Positions 1 through 7,732 of a stretch of 64,000 nucleotides of DNA are shown here, in pieces. The DNA is from Myxococcales bacterium (GTDB lineage Bacteria > Myxococcota_A > UBA9042): NCBI GenBank assembly GCA_023954815.1, contig JAGSHB010000011.1, positions 1-64,000 on the forward strand. Direction: 5' to 3'. The notes beneath the pieces were generated by a model. The model searched no databases and was not told the DNA's origin. It was given only the letters and a program-made list of their open reading frames with translations. The first letter of the stretch is position 1. Each line of letters begins with the position of its first letter. Both the position numbers and the translations under genes were made by a program.

Positions 1-42
1 CTAAGAGCGCCCCCAGGTGCGGCAAGCCGCGACTTCCCCATC
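1..42 (+). repeat. 42-bp REP-like palindromic repeat, copy 1
   Basis: The first 42 bases align without gaps to the reverse complement of 9777-9818, with 38 of 42 positions identical. The centre is a GC-rich near-palindrome (GCGG-CAAG-CCGC) flanked by conserved CTAAGAGCG on the left and CTTCCCCATC on the right. Copy 2 lies just beyond the T-tract of a terminator, so this copy may mark the trailing edge of a similar gene end lying left of the window. Confidence 0.7.
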
Positions 43-218
43 TCTGGGTTGTGTGCTGCGTCATTGCATGACTCTCGCAGCACGCCGGTCGCCACCCCAC
101 TCGCCTACCGCATTTACCGCCGCTGTCACGTCGTCGGTTGGCAGTCCGACGAGGTGACAAATAATTTGACGACACCCAGCAGCGGGCGGACGTTTGACGC
201 CACCGCAGGAGGCGCGCG

Positions 219-1121
219 ATGTCGAGGGTCACAGGAATCGGACAGGGGATTGGGCAGCGCTTGCGCAAGGCCGTCGGACAGGGCGCGCTGCGCCGGATGG
301 ATCGCGGCGCTGGCGGTGGGATCTGTATTGCCGTGGCCGCTCAGAAGGGCGGTGTCGGCAAGACCACGACGGCGGTTCACCTGGCTGCATCGTTGGCCGA
401 GCACCATCACCTCGAAGTGTTGCTCATCGACCTGGACAACCAGGGCCACGTCGCCTCGAGCCTGCGTGCCCACCTACGCGGCGCTGCCAACGAGACAGTC
501 TCGAGCGTCTTGCTGGGCCGAGACCTTTCGCTGCTCGATGCGGTCGTAGCGACCAATATTCCCCGCCTGAGTGTGACTGCGGCCGATCGCCAGTTGTCAT
601 CGACCGAGGCGCAACTCGCAGGCCGGATTGGCCGCGAACTGCTGCTGCGTCGCGCGCTGGTAGAGGTGCGCCGCCGATTCGACGTCATCATCTTGGATTG
701 TCCACCCAACCTCGGCTTGCTGACGCTCAATGGACTCGTCTCCGCCGATCACGTCTTGGTGCCGTGCGACCTGAGCATCTTGAGCTTGGAGGGGGTAGAC
801 GACTTGGACGACACCCTGGGCAACCTCGACGTGATGCTGGGCCGCGCGCCCGAGCTGTTGGGGCTGGTCCATACCCGCGTCGATCGCCGTAACAAGCGCC
901 AAAATGCGACGATTCGTGCAGCGGTGGCTGAACGCTACACGGGCCGGGTTCTCCAGAGCGAAATCGGTGTCAATACAGATATTTCGGGAGCTCAACTCGT
1001 CGGTAAGACCATCTTCTCAGCTCGCCCGGATGCACGTGGAGCAGAGGATTACCGCGCCCTGGCTGACGAGATCTACGCCGCGCTGTGGCCAGTTCGTCGG
1101 GTCGCAACACCCGCAGCCTAG
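219..1121 (+). CDS. ParA/MinD-family ATPase (Soj-like)
   Basis: A 300-residue P-loop ATPase of the ParA family. The deviant Walker A motif KGGVGKTT is at residues 43-50. A second motif with IDLDNQG follows about 30 residues later, and the Walker B stretch LDCPP is near residue 155. About 35 basic, glycine-rich residues precede the ATPase core. The start is supported by AGGAGG at 207-212, six bases before the ATG at 219. No parB-like partner or parS site is visible on either side, so this may be an orphan ParA for positioning a plasmid-like locus, chemosensory cluster or other cargo rather than the chromosome-segregation ParA. The next gene, carD, is convergent. Family assignment is firm; the cargo is unknown. 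Confidence 0.9.
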   Translation: MSRVTGIGQGIGQRLRKAVGQGALRRMDRGAGGGICIAVAAQKGGVGKTTTAVHLAASLAEHHHLEVLLIDLDNQGHVASSLRAHLRGAANETVSSVLLGRDLSLLDAVVATNIPRLSVTAADRQLSSTEAQLAGRIGRELLLRRALVEVRRRFDVIILDCPPNLGLLTLNGLVSADHVLVPCDLSILSLEGVDDLDDTLGNLDVMLGRAPELLGLVHTRVDRRNKRQNATIRAAVAERYTGRVLQSEIGVNTDISGAQLVGKTIFSARPDARGAEDYRALADEIYAALWPVRRVATPAA

Positions 1122-1234
1122 CTCAGCGCGCGGGTCGTCAGACGACGCCTTTGCCCGACATGCAGACGTAGCACGGTCCCCATTGGGGCTGTGGTCATCT
1201 GTGGTGGCTTGCTGTTGAACGCTGGTAGGTCGCC

Positions 1235-1756
1235 CTAGGCCGAGGCGGCAACAGGCTTGTCTGGGCCCTGGCTCTCGTCAATAATCTCATTGAGTTCAAT
1301 CAGAATCTCATCTTCAGGCCGCTGACGGGCCACCGAGATCTCTTTGACCAACAGCGTACGAGCTTGGTCGAGCATCTTGCGCTCACCGAACGACAAATTC
1401 TTGGTGTACTTGAGGCGACTCAAGTCCCGCATGACCTCTGCGATATCGTGCAGCGAGCCAGTGTTGATCTTCTCGACGTAGCGACGGTAGCGCCTGTTCC
1501 ACGTCTGCCGATCGATGGTTTTTGTGCGCTCACGCAGCAAGTCGTACACAGCGCCGACGTCATCGCCACCAACCACCTTACGGAGTCCGACAGACTGCAC
1601 TTTTGATACAGGAATCATGATCTTACGATCAGAGTCCAATACCCGCAGCATGTACAAAACCACGGTAGTTCCGGAGATCTGCTTGGACTCGATGCCGGTG
1701 ATCTCAGCCACGCCTTGCCCTGGGTAGACCGCGCGGTCGCCGATCTTGAACATCAT
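1235..1756 (-). CDS. carD: CarD/CdnL-family RNA polymerase-binding transcription regulator
   Basis: A 173-residue protein beginning MMFKIGDRAVYPGQG, the typical start of the CarD/TRCF RNA polymerase-interaction domain. The second half is helical and basic (WNRRYRRY near residue 85), as in the DNA-binding domain of CdnL/CarD. The length fits CdnL proteins, which bind the RNA polymerase beta subunit and stabilise open complexes, notably at rRNA promoters. The reading frame extends 49 codons upstream, but the ATG at 1756 has a well-placed AAGGAG at 1765-1770 and gives the conserved N-terminus, so I start there. It ends in a short acidic tail. It is transcribed alone, convergent with the ParA-like gene. 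In Myxococcus the CdnL form is essential; that this copy is CdnL rather than the larger CarD is inferred from length. Confidence 0.93.
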   Translation of the reverse strand: MMFKIGDRAVYPGQGVAEITGIESKQISGTTVVLYMLRVLDSDRKIMIPVSKVQSVGLRKVVGGDDVGAVYDLLRERTKTIDRQTWNRRYRRYVEKINTGSLHDIAEVMRDLSRLKYTKNLSFGERKMLDQARTLLVKEISVARQRPEDEILIELNEIIDESQGPDKPVAASA

Positions 1757-1974
1757 ATGCGGGACTCCTTGTGAGACAGTTGGTGCAGGAACGGACAACT
1801 CACTCAGGTGACAACACAAAGACCCTGCGGTCTGTTCCTTTCGCACGCAGATATAATCGGCGCGCCACCCACCCACTCTAGCACCGGCTGCATTCGCCTT
1901 CAAGGTGAAGCTGCACGCAGCGGGCCGGCTGATCGAAAATTATCGGTAAGTTGCGTCGAGTTATTCGACAGCAT
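1757..1974 (-). promoter_or_regulatory. carD upstream region
   Basis: This 218-bp gap between the recR stop and the carD start must hold the carD promoter, or read-through from dnaX-recR. I see the carD ribosome site AAGGAG at 1765-1770 but no convincing -35/-10 pair. Confidence 0.4.
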
Positions 1975-2580
1975 TCACAAGGTCGTGCGTGCCTTGAGAG
2001 CTCGTCCAAGCGTGCCTTGGTCGATGTACTCAAGCTCGGAACCCTGCGGGACTCCTGAGGCGATGCGGCTGAGCAGCAGGTCAGGCGTACGCGTCAGAAG
2101 CGACTTGATGTAGGCGGCGGTCGCTTCACCTTCGACCGAAATCGGCGTCGCCAGAATGAGCTCCTCGATGTGCCCCTGGCCTGCGCGCTCTACCAGCTCG
2201 GCGATCCGCAGCGACGATGGCCCGACCCCGCGAAGAGGCGACAGGATGCCGTGTAGCACATGGTAGTGACCGCCAAACTCACCCGTCGCCTCGATTGCGA
2301 GCAGGTCCGGGACACCCTCCACCACGCAGACGAGACTCGGATCGCGGCGTGGGTCGTTACAGATCTCGCATAGCTCGGCGCCGCTGAGATGACCGCATTG
2401 GCTACAAAACCCGACCGAGTCGTGCAGCACCGACAGGGCGTCGGCGAGTTGAGCTGACTCCTCACGTGGGCGCCTGAGTAGATGAAACGCCAATCGCAGC
2501 GCAGATCGCTGCCCAACACCGGGAAACCGGCCCAAAAGCTGAGCGACGTGGTCGAGCGCTGGCGGTAGTTGTTCGCTCAC
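1975..2580 (-). CDS. recR: Recombination mediator protein RecR
   Basis: A 201-residue RecR, the usual length. A helix-hairpin-helix region (GRFPGVGQRSALRL, residues 17-30) is followed by the four-cysteine zinc site C59/C62/C71/C74 and a Toprim domain beginning CVVEGVPDLLAIE near residue 85. RecR forms rings with RecF/RecO and loads RecA at gaps. The ATG at 2580 overlaps the dnaX stop by four bases (ATGA), the classic dnaX-recR arrangement, implying translational coupling. The ybaB/ebfC gene that often sits between the two is absent. Confidence 0.97.
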   Translation of the reverse strand: MSEQLPPALDHVAQLLGRFPGVGQRSALRLAFHLLRRPREESAQLADALSVLHDSVGFCSQCGHLSGAELCEICNDPRRDPSLVCVVEGVPDLLAIEATGEFGGHYHVLHGILSPLRGVGPSSLRIAELVERAGQGHIEELILATPISVEGEATAAYIKSLLTRTPDLLLSRIASGVPQGSELEYIDQGTLGRALKARTTL

Positions 2581-4478
2581 GGGCGGTGCTCTGGCTCGCC
2601 GTCGGCTTTGTCCGCGATGGTATTGAAGACGGTCCCTGAAAAGACAGAGACGACGCGTTGCACATCGGGATCTTGCTCGAGCGCGGCTTCACGCTGGGCA
2701 CGGAGCTCTGCTGCGCTCAGGTTGCCCTTGGCAGCGAGGCTTTCGGTCTGCGCGCGTTCGTCCACCTCGGCGGACTCCACGACGTAGCGTCCGCCAAAGG
2801 CTTCGCTCGCCCCTCGGGTCAGCGCGTCGCGAATCTCCGGCGTCGCGGCTTGCCGCTTCATGAAGGTATTGCCGAAGGCCAACGCGATACGGCCAGGACC
2901 GCTGCTCTGGATCACCGCGTGCTTCAACACACCGGCTGCTCGCTTGTCGGTACGCTCCAGCGTCTGATGCCATCGGGCCAAGTCCGAATCATGCAGGCTG
3001 CGCCCTCTCGGACCGTCCATCGCGGGCGTTGGTGGGGCAAACTCCGCGGCTGCCGGCGCGCCTGTCACCCGAGCTCGCTCGTGGGAACTGTTGGCTGTGG
3101 ATCTGGCCGTCGGTGCGCCCTGATTGGACCTGTGTGCGCGTGGGCTGGCAGGTCCAGCGCCGTCGTCGTCCCCGCCGCCGCGGGAGACAGGTGAACTTGG
3201 GCGGCCCGCTGGTTGCCGCGGTCGGAGTCGGCTGCCACCGGGCGAAGCGGGGCGCCCTACCGGCGCGCTACTTTGCGGCCGGTTTGTGGTCTGTGGATGG
3301 GGTTGACGGGCCTGTCGCGGCGGCAGCGCTGCGCGGCTGTGGAGCAAGGTCTCGACACGCCCGGCGAGTTCGGCGACATCGCGCAGGGCCGCAGCGCGGC
3401 ACAGGCGTACGACGCCCAACTCCATCACCAGCCGTGGATGGCGCGCTCGGGCAACCGTCTCAGCGAGTTCTAGCAGGACATGGGCGAGGCGCTCCAGCTC
3501 GTTGGTGTCGATTCCTTGGGCCATTTTGGCCAGCGCCTCGACTTCGGATTCGGCCCGATCGACGAGATCTCGGGCGGCGCTGCCCGCCAGGCGGATCATC
3601 AATAGATCGCGCGCCTCCATCGCCAACGTTTTGCCAAATGTGCGCAGATCCATGCCGTGGGTGTGGGCCGCACCGACCGATCGCAGGGCAGCCGGTGCAT
3701 CACGGCTGAGCAGTGCCTGCATCAACGTGGCCGTGCGGTTTCTGTCCGCCACGCCGAGCAGCGCGGCGACCTCGTCTGCGGCCATGTCTGCGCCGCCGAA
3801 TGCGATGACCTGATCGAGCACGCTCAGAGAGTCGCGCATCGAGCCGTCGCCCTCTCGCGCCACCAAGAACAGGGCTTCAGCGTCGATGTTCACGCCCTCG
3901 GATTCGCAGATTTTGGCCAGCGATTTGACGACCTCTCCCGACCGAATACGGCGGAAATCGTAGCGCTGGCAGCGGGAGCGAATGGTCACGGGCAGGCGTT
4001 GTGGGTCGGTCGTCGCGAGCACAAAGATCACGTGGGGAGGCGGCTCTTCTAGCGTCTTCAAGAACGCGTTCGCTGCCTCCGTGGTGAGCATGTGGGCTTC
4101 GTCGATGATGTAGACCTTGTGGCGATCGCGGGCAGGGGCGTAGCCGACGCCTTCACGTAGCTCGCGAATCTCCCCGATGCCGCGATTGCTGGCCGCGTCG
4201 AGCTCGTGCACGTCGATGCAGGTGCTGGTGGAGATCTCCTTGCAGGGTGCGCATGTGCCACACGGCGTCGCGGTCGGGCCATCAGCGCAGTTGAGCATCT
4301 TGGCCAGGATCCGCGCAGTCGAGGTCTTGCCTGTGCCCCGTGCGCCGCAAAAGAGAAAGGCGTGGGCCACGCGATCCATGGCGATGGCGTTGGTGAGGGC
4401 GCGGCCGATGTGTTCTTGTCCGATCAGCGCGCCAAGATCCGCCGGCCGGTACTTACGAGCGAGTACGACGTATGACAC
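2577..4478 (-). CDS. dnaX: DNA polymerase III subunit gamma/tau
   Basis: A 633-residue clamp-loader ATPase. Walker A GARGTGKT is at residues 45-52, zinc-binding cysteines C64/C73/C76/C79 follow, Walker B with DEAH is at 126-129, and the SRC sensor motif is at 168-170. Residues of about 370-470 form a Pro/Arg/Ser-rich, low-complexity tau linker, followed by a C-terminal domain. The start is GTG at 4478, with GGAGGG at 4483-4488 only four bases upstream. I see no obvious A-rich programmed frameshift site, so a separate short gamma form is not evident from sequence. It overlaps recR by four bases. Confidence 0.97.
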   Translation of the reverse strand: MSYVVLARKYRPADLGALIGQEHIGRALTNAIAMDRVAHAFLFCGARGTGKTSTARILAKMLNCADGPTATPCGTCAPCKEISTSTCIDVHELDAASNRGIGEIRELREGVGYAPARDRHKVYIIDEAHMLTTEAANAFLKTLEEPPPHVIFVLATTDPQRLPVTIRSRCQRYDFRRIRSGEVVKSLAKICESEGVNIDAEALFLVAREGDGSMRDSLSVLDQVIAFGGADMAADEVAALLGVADRNRTATLMQALLSRDAPAALRSVGAAHTHGMDLRTFGKTLAMEARDLLMIRLAGSAARDLVDRAESEVEALAKMAQGIDTNELERLAHVLLELAETVARARHPRLVMELGVVRLCRAAALRDVAELAGRVETLLHSRAALPPRQARQPHPQTTNRPQSSAPVGRPASPGGSRLRPRQPAGRPSSPVSRGGGDDDGAGPASPRAHRSNQGAPTARSTANSSHERARVTGAPAAAEFAPPTPAMDGPRGRSLHDSDLARWHQTLERTDKRAAGVLKHAVIQSSGPGRIALAFGNTFMKRQAATPEIRDALTRGASEAFGGRYVVESAEVDERAQTESLAAKGNLSAAELRAQREAALEQDPDVQRVVSVFSGTVFNTIADKADGEPEHRP

Positions 4479-4482
4479 GGGG

Positions 4483-4488
4483 CCCTCC
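4483..4488 (-). promoter_or_regulatory. Ribosome binding site deciding the dnaX GTG start
   Basis: GGAGGG followed by a short four-base C spacer and then GTG. It supports translation from the GTG at 4478, in frame with the conserved MSYVVLARKYRP N-terminus. Confidence 0.6.
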
Positions 4489-4602
4489 GAGAGCTGGCTA
4501 GTGATGGTCTGCCGCGGTGTCGATCATGTGTTCGAGACGCGATGGGCAGTGGCAGCCTACGCCGACGCCAAAGGCAATGCGACCCGCGTAGCGTAAAAGG
4601 CT

Positions 4603-4651
4603 GCAAAACGACGAAACGGCCGCCCTCATCAGAGGAACGACCGTTTCCGTC
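4603..4651 (-). terminator. Rho-independent terminator after tRNA-Ser(GGA)
   Basis: On the minus strand, GACG-G-AAACGG pairs with CCGTTT-CGTC, leaving one bulged G. The stem is followed by GTTTTGC. It lies about 170 bases downstream of tRNA-Ser(GGA) and before the dnaX start. The rest of the 4479-4822 gap shows no gene; it should also hold the dnaX promoter, which I could not pick out. Confidence 0.55.
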
Positions 4652-4822
4652 TTGGATTTTGCCAGCGCTTGGCTGCGCTGGTGTCGCGGACAGGGCAGGC
4701 GGCACACGACGTCACCGCTACCGTTGCTACCTCTCGGTCCTGGCGGGGTTCACGACTCCGCCGTTGCCGCCTGCCTTATCCGCGACCATCAATCCATTTG
4801 GGCGACCTGCACCCCGCCTCGG

Positions 4823-4907
4823 CGGAGAGACGGGGATTCGAACCCCGGGTACCTTGCGGTACACCCGCTTTCCAGGCGAGTACCTTCAACCACTCGGACA
4901 CCTCTCC
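4823..4907 (-). tRNA. tRNA-Ser(GGA)
   Basis: The minus strand folds as a class II tRNA. The acceptor GGAGAGG pairs with TCTCTCC, the anticodon loop is CTGGAAA (anticodon GGA), the variable arm is long, and the T arm CGGGG-TTCGAAT-CCCCG is intact. CCA is not encoded: the discriminator G is followed by CC then G. It reads UCC/UCU codons. Three more serine tRNAs lie within 1.4 kb on the same strand. Confidence 0.95.
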
Positions 4908-5042
4908 TTGGCCCAAGCACGTCATTGCTGACGGGCAGGGTGGGATGCCTCTTGGTTGCCCTGGATAGCCCTTGTGGGGCTACATGGATCAGGAAAATCC
5001 GTTGTCTTGTCGACGCAACCCGACCGAAGTCGAATTTGTTGG

Positions 5043-5127
5043 CGGAGAGCGAGGGATTCGAACCCCCGGTGGCTCGCGCCACACCTGATTTCGAGTCAGG
5101 CACCTTCAACCACTCGGACAGCTCTCC
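5043..5127 (-). tRNA. tRNA-Ser(CGA)
   Basis: Class II fold on the minus strand: acceptor GGAGAGC/GCTCTCC, anticodon loop CTCGAAA (anticodon CGA, reading UCG), long variable arm, and T loop TTCGAAT. CCA is not encoded. It is 135 bp upstream of tRNA-Ser(GGA) and probably transcribed with it from the promoter at 5184-5211. Confidence 0.95.
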
Positions 5128-5183
5128 AGTGTGCGTTTGCCAGCGTACTGGCAGCCCCACCGCGCGGGTGGAAGCGAGCGCGT

Positions 5184-5211
5184 AAGATACACACGCGCGG
5201 CCAAATGACAA
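5184..5211 (-). promoter_or_regulatory. Candidate sigma70-type promoter for the tRNA-Ser(CGA)/(GGA) pair
   Basis: On the minus strand, TTGTCA (5206-5211) and TATCTT (5184-5189) are 16 bases apart. A GC-rich ACGCGC discriminator follows, as is common at stable-RNA promoters. The predicted start is about 50 bases before the tRNA. This is a pattern match only. Confidence 0.4.
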
Positions 5212-5305
5212 GCGTGTCGGAGCCCGATGTGCGACTAGCTGAAAATAAAGATGGAAGTGCGAAAAATCGGGATGCTTGTGCCAACCGCGCTACAAAATCT
5301 GTGCG

Positions 5306-5803
5306 CTAGCTAGACAATTCGCCCACGACGATCTGCCTGCCGCCATTGCGCAGGGAGGCAAAGAAGTTGCTGAGCAGCCCACTGGCCGCCCGCTGCCGGA
5401 CACCTTCGGTGATAACGATGCGGTGGTTGAGGCGATCGTCCGTGCCCATTTCGTAGCAGGAGACCGCAGCTCCCGCCTTCTGATCGCGACAGGCGAAGAC
5501 GAGGCGACCGACACGACTGTTGATGCAGGCCCCCATGCACATGGGACAGGGCTCGAGCGTCACATAGAGGGTGCACTCCATCAGCCGCCACGTGCCGAGC
5601 ACACGCCCCGCCATCCGCAGCGCCAAGACCTCGGCGTGCGCTGTGGGATCGTGATCCCGCTCGCGACGATTTCCGGCCACAGCCACGATCTCACCCTCAT
5701 GAACGACCACAGCACCGATCGGCACTTCGCCCTTGCGGCCTGCGTCGGTGGCAGCCTGCAAAGCGCGGTCCATGAAGTATTCGTCGCGGGTCTCAATGGC
5801 CAT
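5306..5803 (-). CDS. tadA: tRNA-specific adenosine deaminase TadA
   Basis: A 165-residue cytidine/deoxycytidylate deaminase-fold protein. The zinc and catalytic motif HAE is at residues 56-58 (Glu58 as proton shuttle), and PCPMC at 85-89 supplies the two cysteine ligands. TadA converts A34 to inosine in tRNA-Arg(ACG), allowing CGU/CGC/CGA decoding. The gene for that very tRNA sits immediately upstream on the same strand, 119 bp away, with a terminator hairpin between. The ribosome site before the ATG at 5803 is weak; Met11 is an alternative start. Length and motifs match the family. Confidence 0.95.
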   Translation of the reverse strand: MAIETRDEYFMDRALQAATDAGRKGEVPIGAVVVHEGEIVAVAGNRRERDHDPTAHAEVLALRMAGRVLGTWRLMECTLYVTLEPCPMCMGACINSRVGRLVFACRDQKAGAAVSCYEMGTDDRLNHRIVITEGVRQRAASGLLSNFFASLRNGGRQIVVGELSS

Positions 5804-5873
5804 GGGAAGTTGTCTGAGGGAGGTGAGAAATGGGTGGGAGGCACCTTGTACACTGAAATGAGGTCGCGTGGGC

Positions 5874-5915
5874 GCAAAACGACAAACGCCCCGACTCTTG
5901 CGAAAGAGCCGGGGC
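5874..5915 (-). terminator. Rho-independent terminator after tRNA-Arg(ACG)
   Basis: On the minus strand, a continuous 12-bp stem (GCCCCGGCTCTT against AAGAGTCGGGGC, one G-T pair) with a four-base loop is followed by GTTTGTCGTTTT. It ends the three-tRNA unit and separates it from tadA, so tadA needs read-through or its own promoter in the 70 bp that remain. Confidence 0.8.
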
Positions 5916-5922
5916 GCGAGGG

Positions 5923-5996
5923 CGGGCCCAGCAGGACTTGAACCTGCAACCTCCGGTTTCGTAGACCGGCGCTCTATCCAGTTGAGCTATGGGCCC
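5923..5996 (-). tRNA. tRNA-Arg(ACG)
   Basis: Class I fold on the minus strand: acceptor GGGCCCA/TGGGCCC, anticodon loop CTACGAA (anticodon ACG), T loop TTCAAGT. CCA is not encoded. A34 is the substrate of TadA, encoded next downstream. It starts 25 bp after tRNA-Ser(GCT) and is likely on the same transcript. Confidence 0.95.
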
Positions 5997-6021
5997 TCGG
6001 TAGTCGACATCGCGTGTGCGG

Positions 6022-6109
6022 CGGAGTGGGGGGGATTCGAACCCCCGATACCCTTTTGGAGTATACTCCCTTAGCAGGGGAGCGCCTTCAGCCGCTCGGC
6101 CACCACTCC
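6022..6109 (-). tRNA. tRNA-Ser(GCT)
   Basis: Class II fold on the minus strand: acceptor GGAGTGG/CCACTCC, anticodon loop CTGCTAA (anticodon GCT, reading AGC/AGU), a long variable arm, T loop TTCGAAT. CCA is not encoded. It lies between tRNA-Ser(TGA) and tRNA-Arg(ACG) with gaps of 36 and 25 bp. Confidence 0.95.
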
Positions 6110-6145
6110 AGTTTAGGGAATCGGATCATGCGAAGGAGTGCTTGG

Positions 6146-6230
6146 CGGAGGAGGAGGGATTCGAACCCTCGGAGGCTCTCACCTCGACGGTTTTCAAGAC
6201 CGCTGCCTTCAACCACTCGGCCACCCCTCC
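6146..6230 (-). tRNA. tRNA-Ser(TGA)
   Basis: Class II fold on the minus strand: acceptor GGAGGGG/CTCCTCC, anticodon loop CTTGAAA (anticodon TGA), a long variable arm, T loop TTCGAAT. CCA is not encoded. It is first in the three-tRNA unit Ser(TGA)-Ser(GCT)-Arg(ACG). Confidence 0.95.
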
Positions 6231-6607
6231 ATCGTACCGGACACGACTCCGAAGAGCGTGTACGAGCTGCTGCAATCGATCTGCTTCGTGCTATCCAACG
6301 GCTGTTGGAGTCCCTCGAAGCGGGCGCGATGCGGCGGGTTCCATAGCGGACCAATTCCCGTGCGATGCTGACCAGTTGTCATTTTGAGATCGCCTGAGCT
6401 TTCTCGGGTCGATGGTGCGCGCGGCGCCATCTGTGCCCCCCTATCCGGGCGGCGGGACGTGCTTGTACCTACATTCACATGGGCGCGCAAGCCCTCTTAT
6501 GGGCAAAAATGGGGAGAACTGAAAAAAGTTCTATTCGGGGGCGCAGCATCCGACTTGGCGGCGATTGGGCTTGCCCGGATTTTCGTCGGCGCACACACTC
6601 CGCAACC
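6231..6607. other. Divergent intergenic region
   Basis: 377 bp between the tRNA unit (minus) and the LuxC-like gene (plus). Both promoters should lie here, but I found no convincing -35/-10 pair. A short hairpin (GAACT-GAAAAA-AGTTC, near 6518-6533) is present. The downstream frame stays open back to 6479, but that N-terminal extension has no ribosome site. Confidence 0.4.
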
Positions 6608-7717
6608 ATGGAAGGTCGCCCGAACATTCAGCCGCTGATTATCGCTTTGCGGTCCGGTCTACCGGTTGAGTTTGCAGCGGAAATAGCAGACAGCACCGGC
6701 CTAGATTTCCGATCCGTTCGTCGCCTCGTTGACCTCTGGACCACGGTGGCGGAAGTAGCTAAAACGCCTGATTTATCGGGTGAAACTGTCGGTATCGTCG
6801 CTCCCGGCAATCTCTTCATAGCGACTTGGCAGCTTGTCATGGAGGCGCTGGCTTGCGGGGCTCACGCTCGTGTTCGCGCAAGTCGCAGGGACGCGCGATC
6901 GGTGGCGGTGCTGCAGCGGCTGTTGCAACGTCACGTGCCGCCGCTCGCAGCGCGCATTGAGGTACGGCATTTCTCCCCTGATTCGCCCGCCGATTGGCGC
7001 GCCTTTGGGCAGGGGCTCTGCGCCCTCGTCGCCCAAGGTAGCGATGGGGCATTGGCAGGGCTGCAGCGACAAATCGGCGCGCATCATCCGGACCTGCCAC
7101 TTCGCCTCCACGGCCACAGGCTCTCGTTTGCATGGGCTGCGGGCGTTCCTTCCTCCGACGGTTGGCAGGCGCTCGCTCACGACGTGCTGTTGGCCGACGG
7201 GCGCGGTTGCATGGCCCCACGCGCGCTGCTGGTGGCAGGTCCGATCGGCCATGTCGATGAGGTGGGAGCGACGTGTGACGCTGCTCTTCGCAAGGCGGCT
7301 GAGGCGTTTCCTCGGGGCCAGCTCCCCCCTGACTTACCAGCAGTGCACCGGGCTTGGGTCGAAGAACAGCGCTTCGCTGCGGCGATGGACGGGCGCCCAT
7401 TTGCTGCTGCCGTACGCGAAGATTACGCCTGGGTGGTTGTTGGGGGCGCCTGCTCAGGGCCGATCTCGCCAGCCGATCTGGGTCCCGGTGGTCGTTTGTT
7501 GGTTGTTCGTGCTGCATCGGAGCAGCTATCGCAATGGCAGTTGACGGCGCCACATACATCCACGGTCGCGCTGTGGCCCTGGCCGTCGCCTGAGCAGGCA
7601 GAGCGGCTGCAGGCTATCGGTGTGCGTCGGTGTTGTGCTTTGGGGCAGATGCAAGCGCCGCCGTGGACGCTCACCAGTGACGGCGGGCCCCTCGGGGAGT
7701 TTTCGCTTCCGACTTGA
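6608..7717 (+). CDS. LuxC-like acyl-CoA reductase
   Basis: A 369-residue protein resembling the LuxC/acyl-CoA reductase family (an aldehyde-dehydrogenase-like fold). An N-terminal half carries GIVAPGNLFIATWQ (residues 62-75), matching the dinucleotide-binding part. A later block, DVLLADGRGCMAPRALL (192-208), resembles the region of the catalytic cysteine and makes Cys201 the likely nucleophile. LuxC reduces acyl groups to fatty aldehyde with NADPH. In luminescence operons it works with LuxD/LuxE; neither is adjacent, so the aldehyde's use is unknown. The frame is open to 6479; I choose the ATG at 6608 because sequence before it looks non-coding, although no strong ribosome site precedes it. 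Another aldehyde-dehydrogenase-like reductase cannot be excluded. Confidence 0.6.
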   Translation: MEGRPNIQPLIIALRSGLPVEFAAEIADSTGLDFRSVRRLVDLWTTVAEVAKTPDLSGETVGIVAPGNLFIATWQLVMEALACGAHARVRASRRDARSVAVLQRLLQRHVPPLAARIEVRHFSPDSPADWRAFGQGLCALVAQGSDGALAGLQRQIGAHHPDLPLRLHGHRLSFAWAAGVPSSDGWQALAHDVLLADGRGCMAPRALLVAGPIGHVDEVGATCDAALRKAAEAFPRGQLPPDLPAVHRAWVEEQRFAAAMDGRPFAAAVREDYAWVVVGGACSGPISPADLGPGGRLLVVRAASEQLSQWQLTAPHTSTVALWPWPSPEQAERLQAIGVRRCCALGQMQAPPWTLTSDGGPLGEFSLPT

Positions 7718-7732
7718 GAAGGCGCACCGCTC

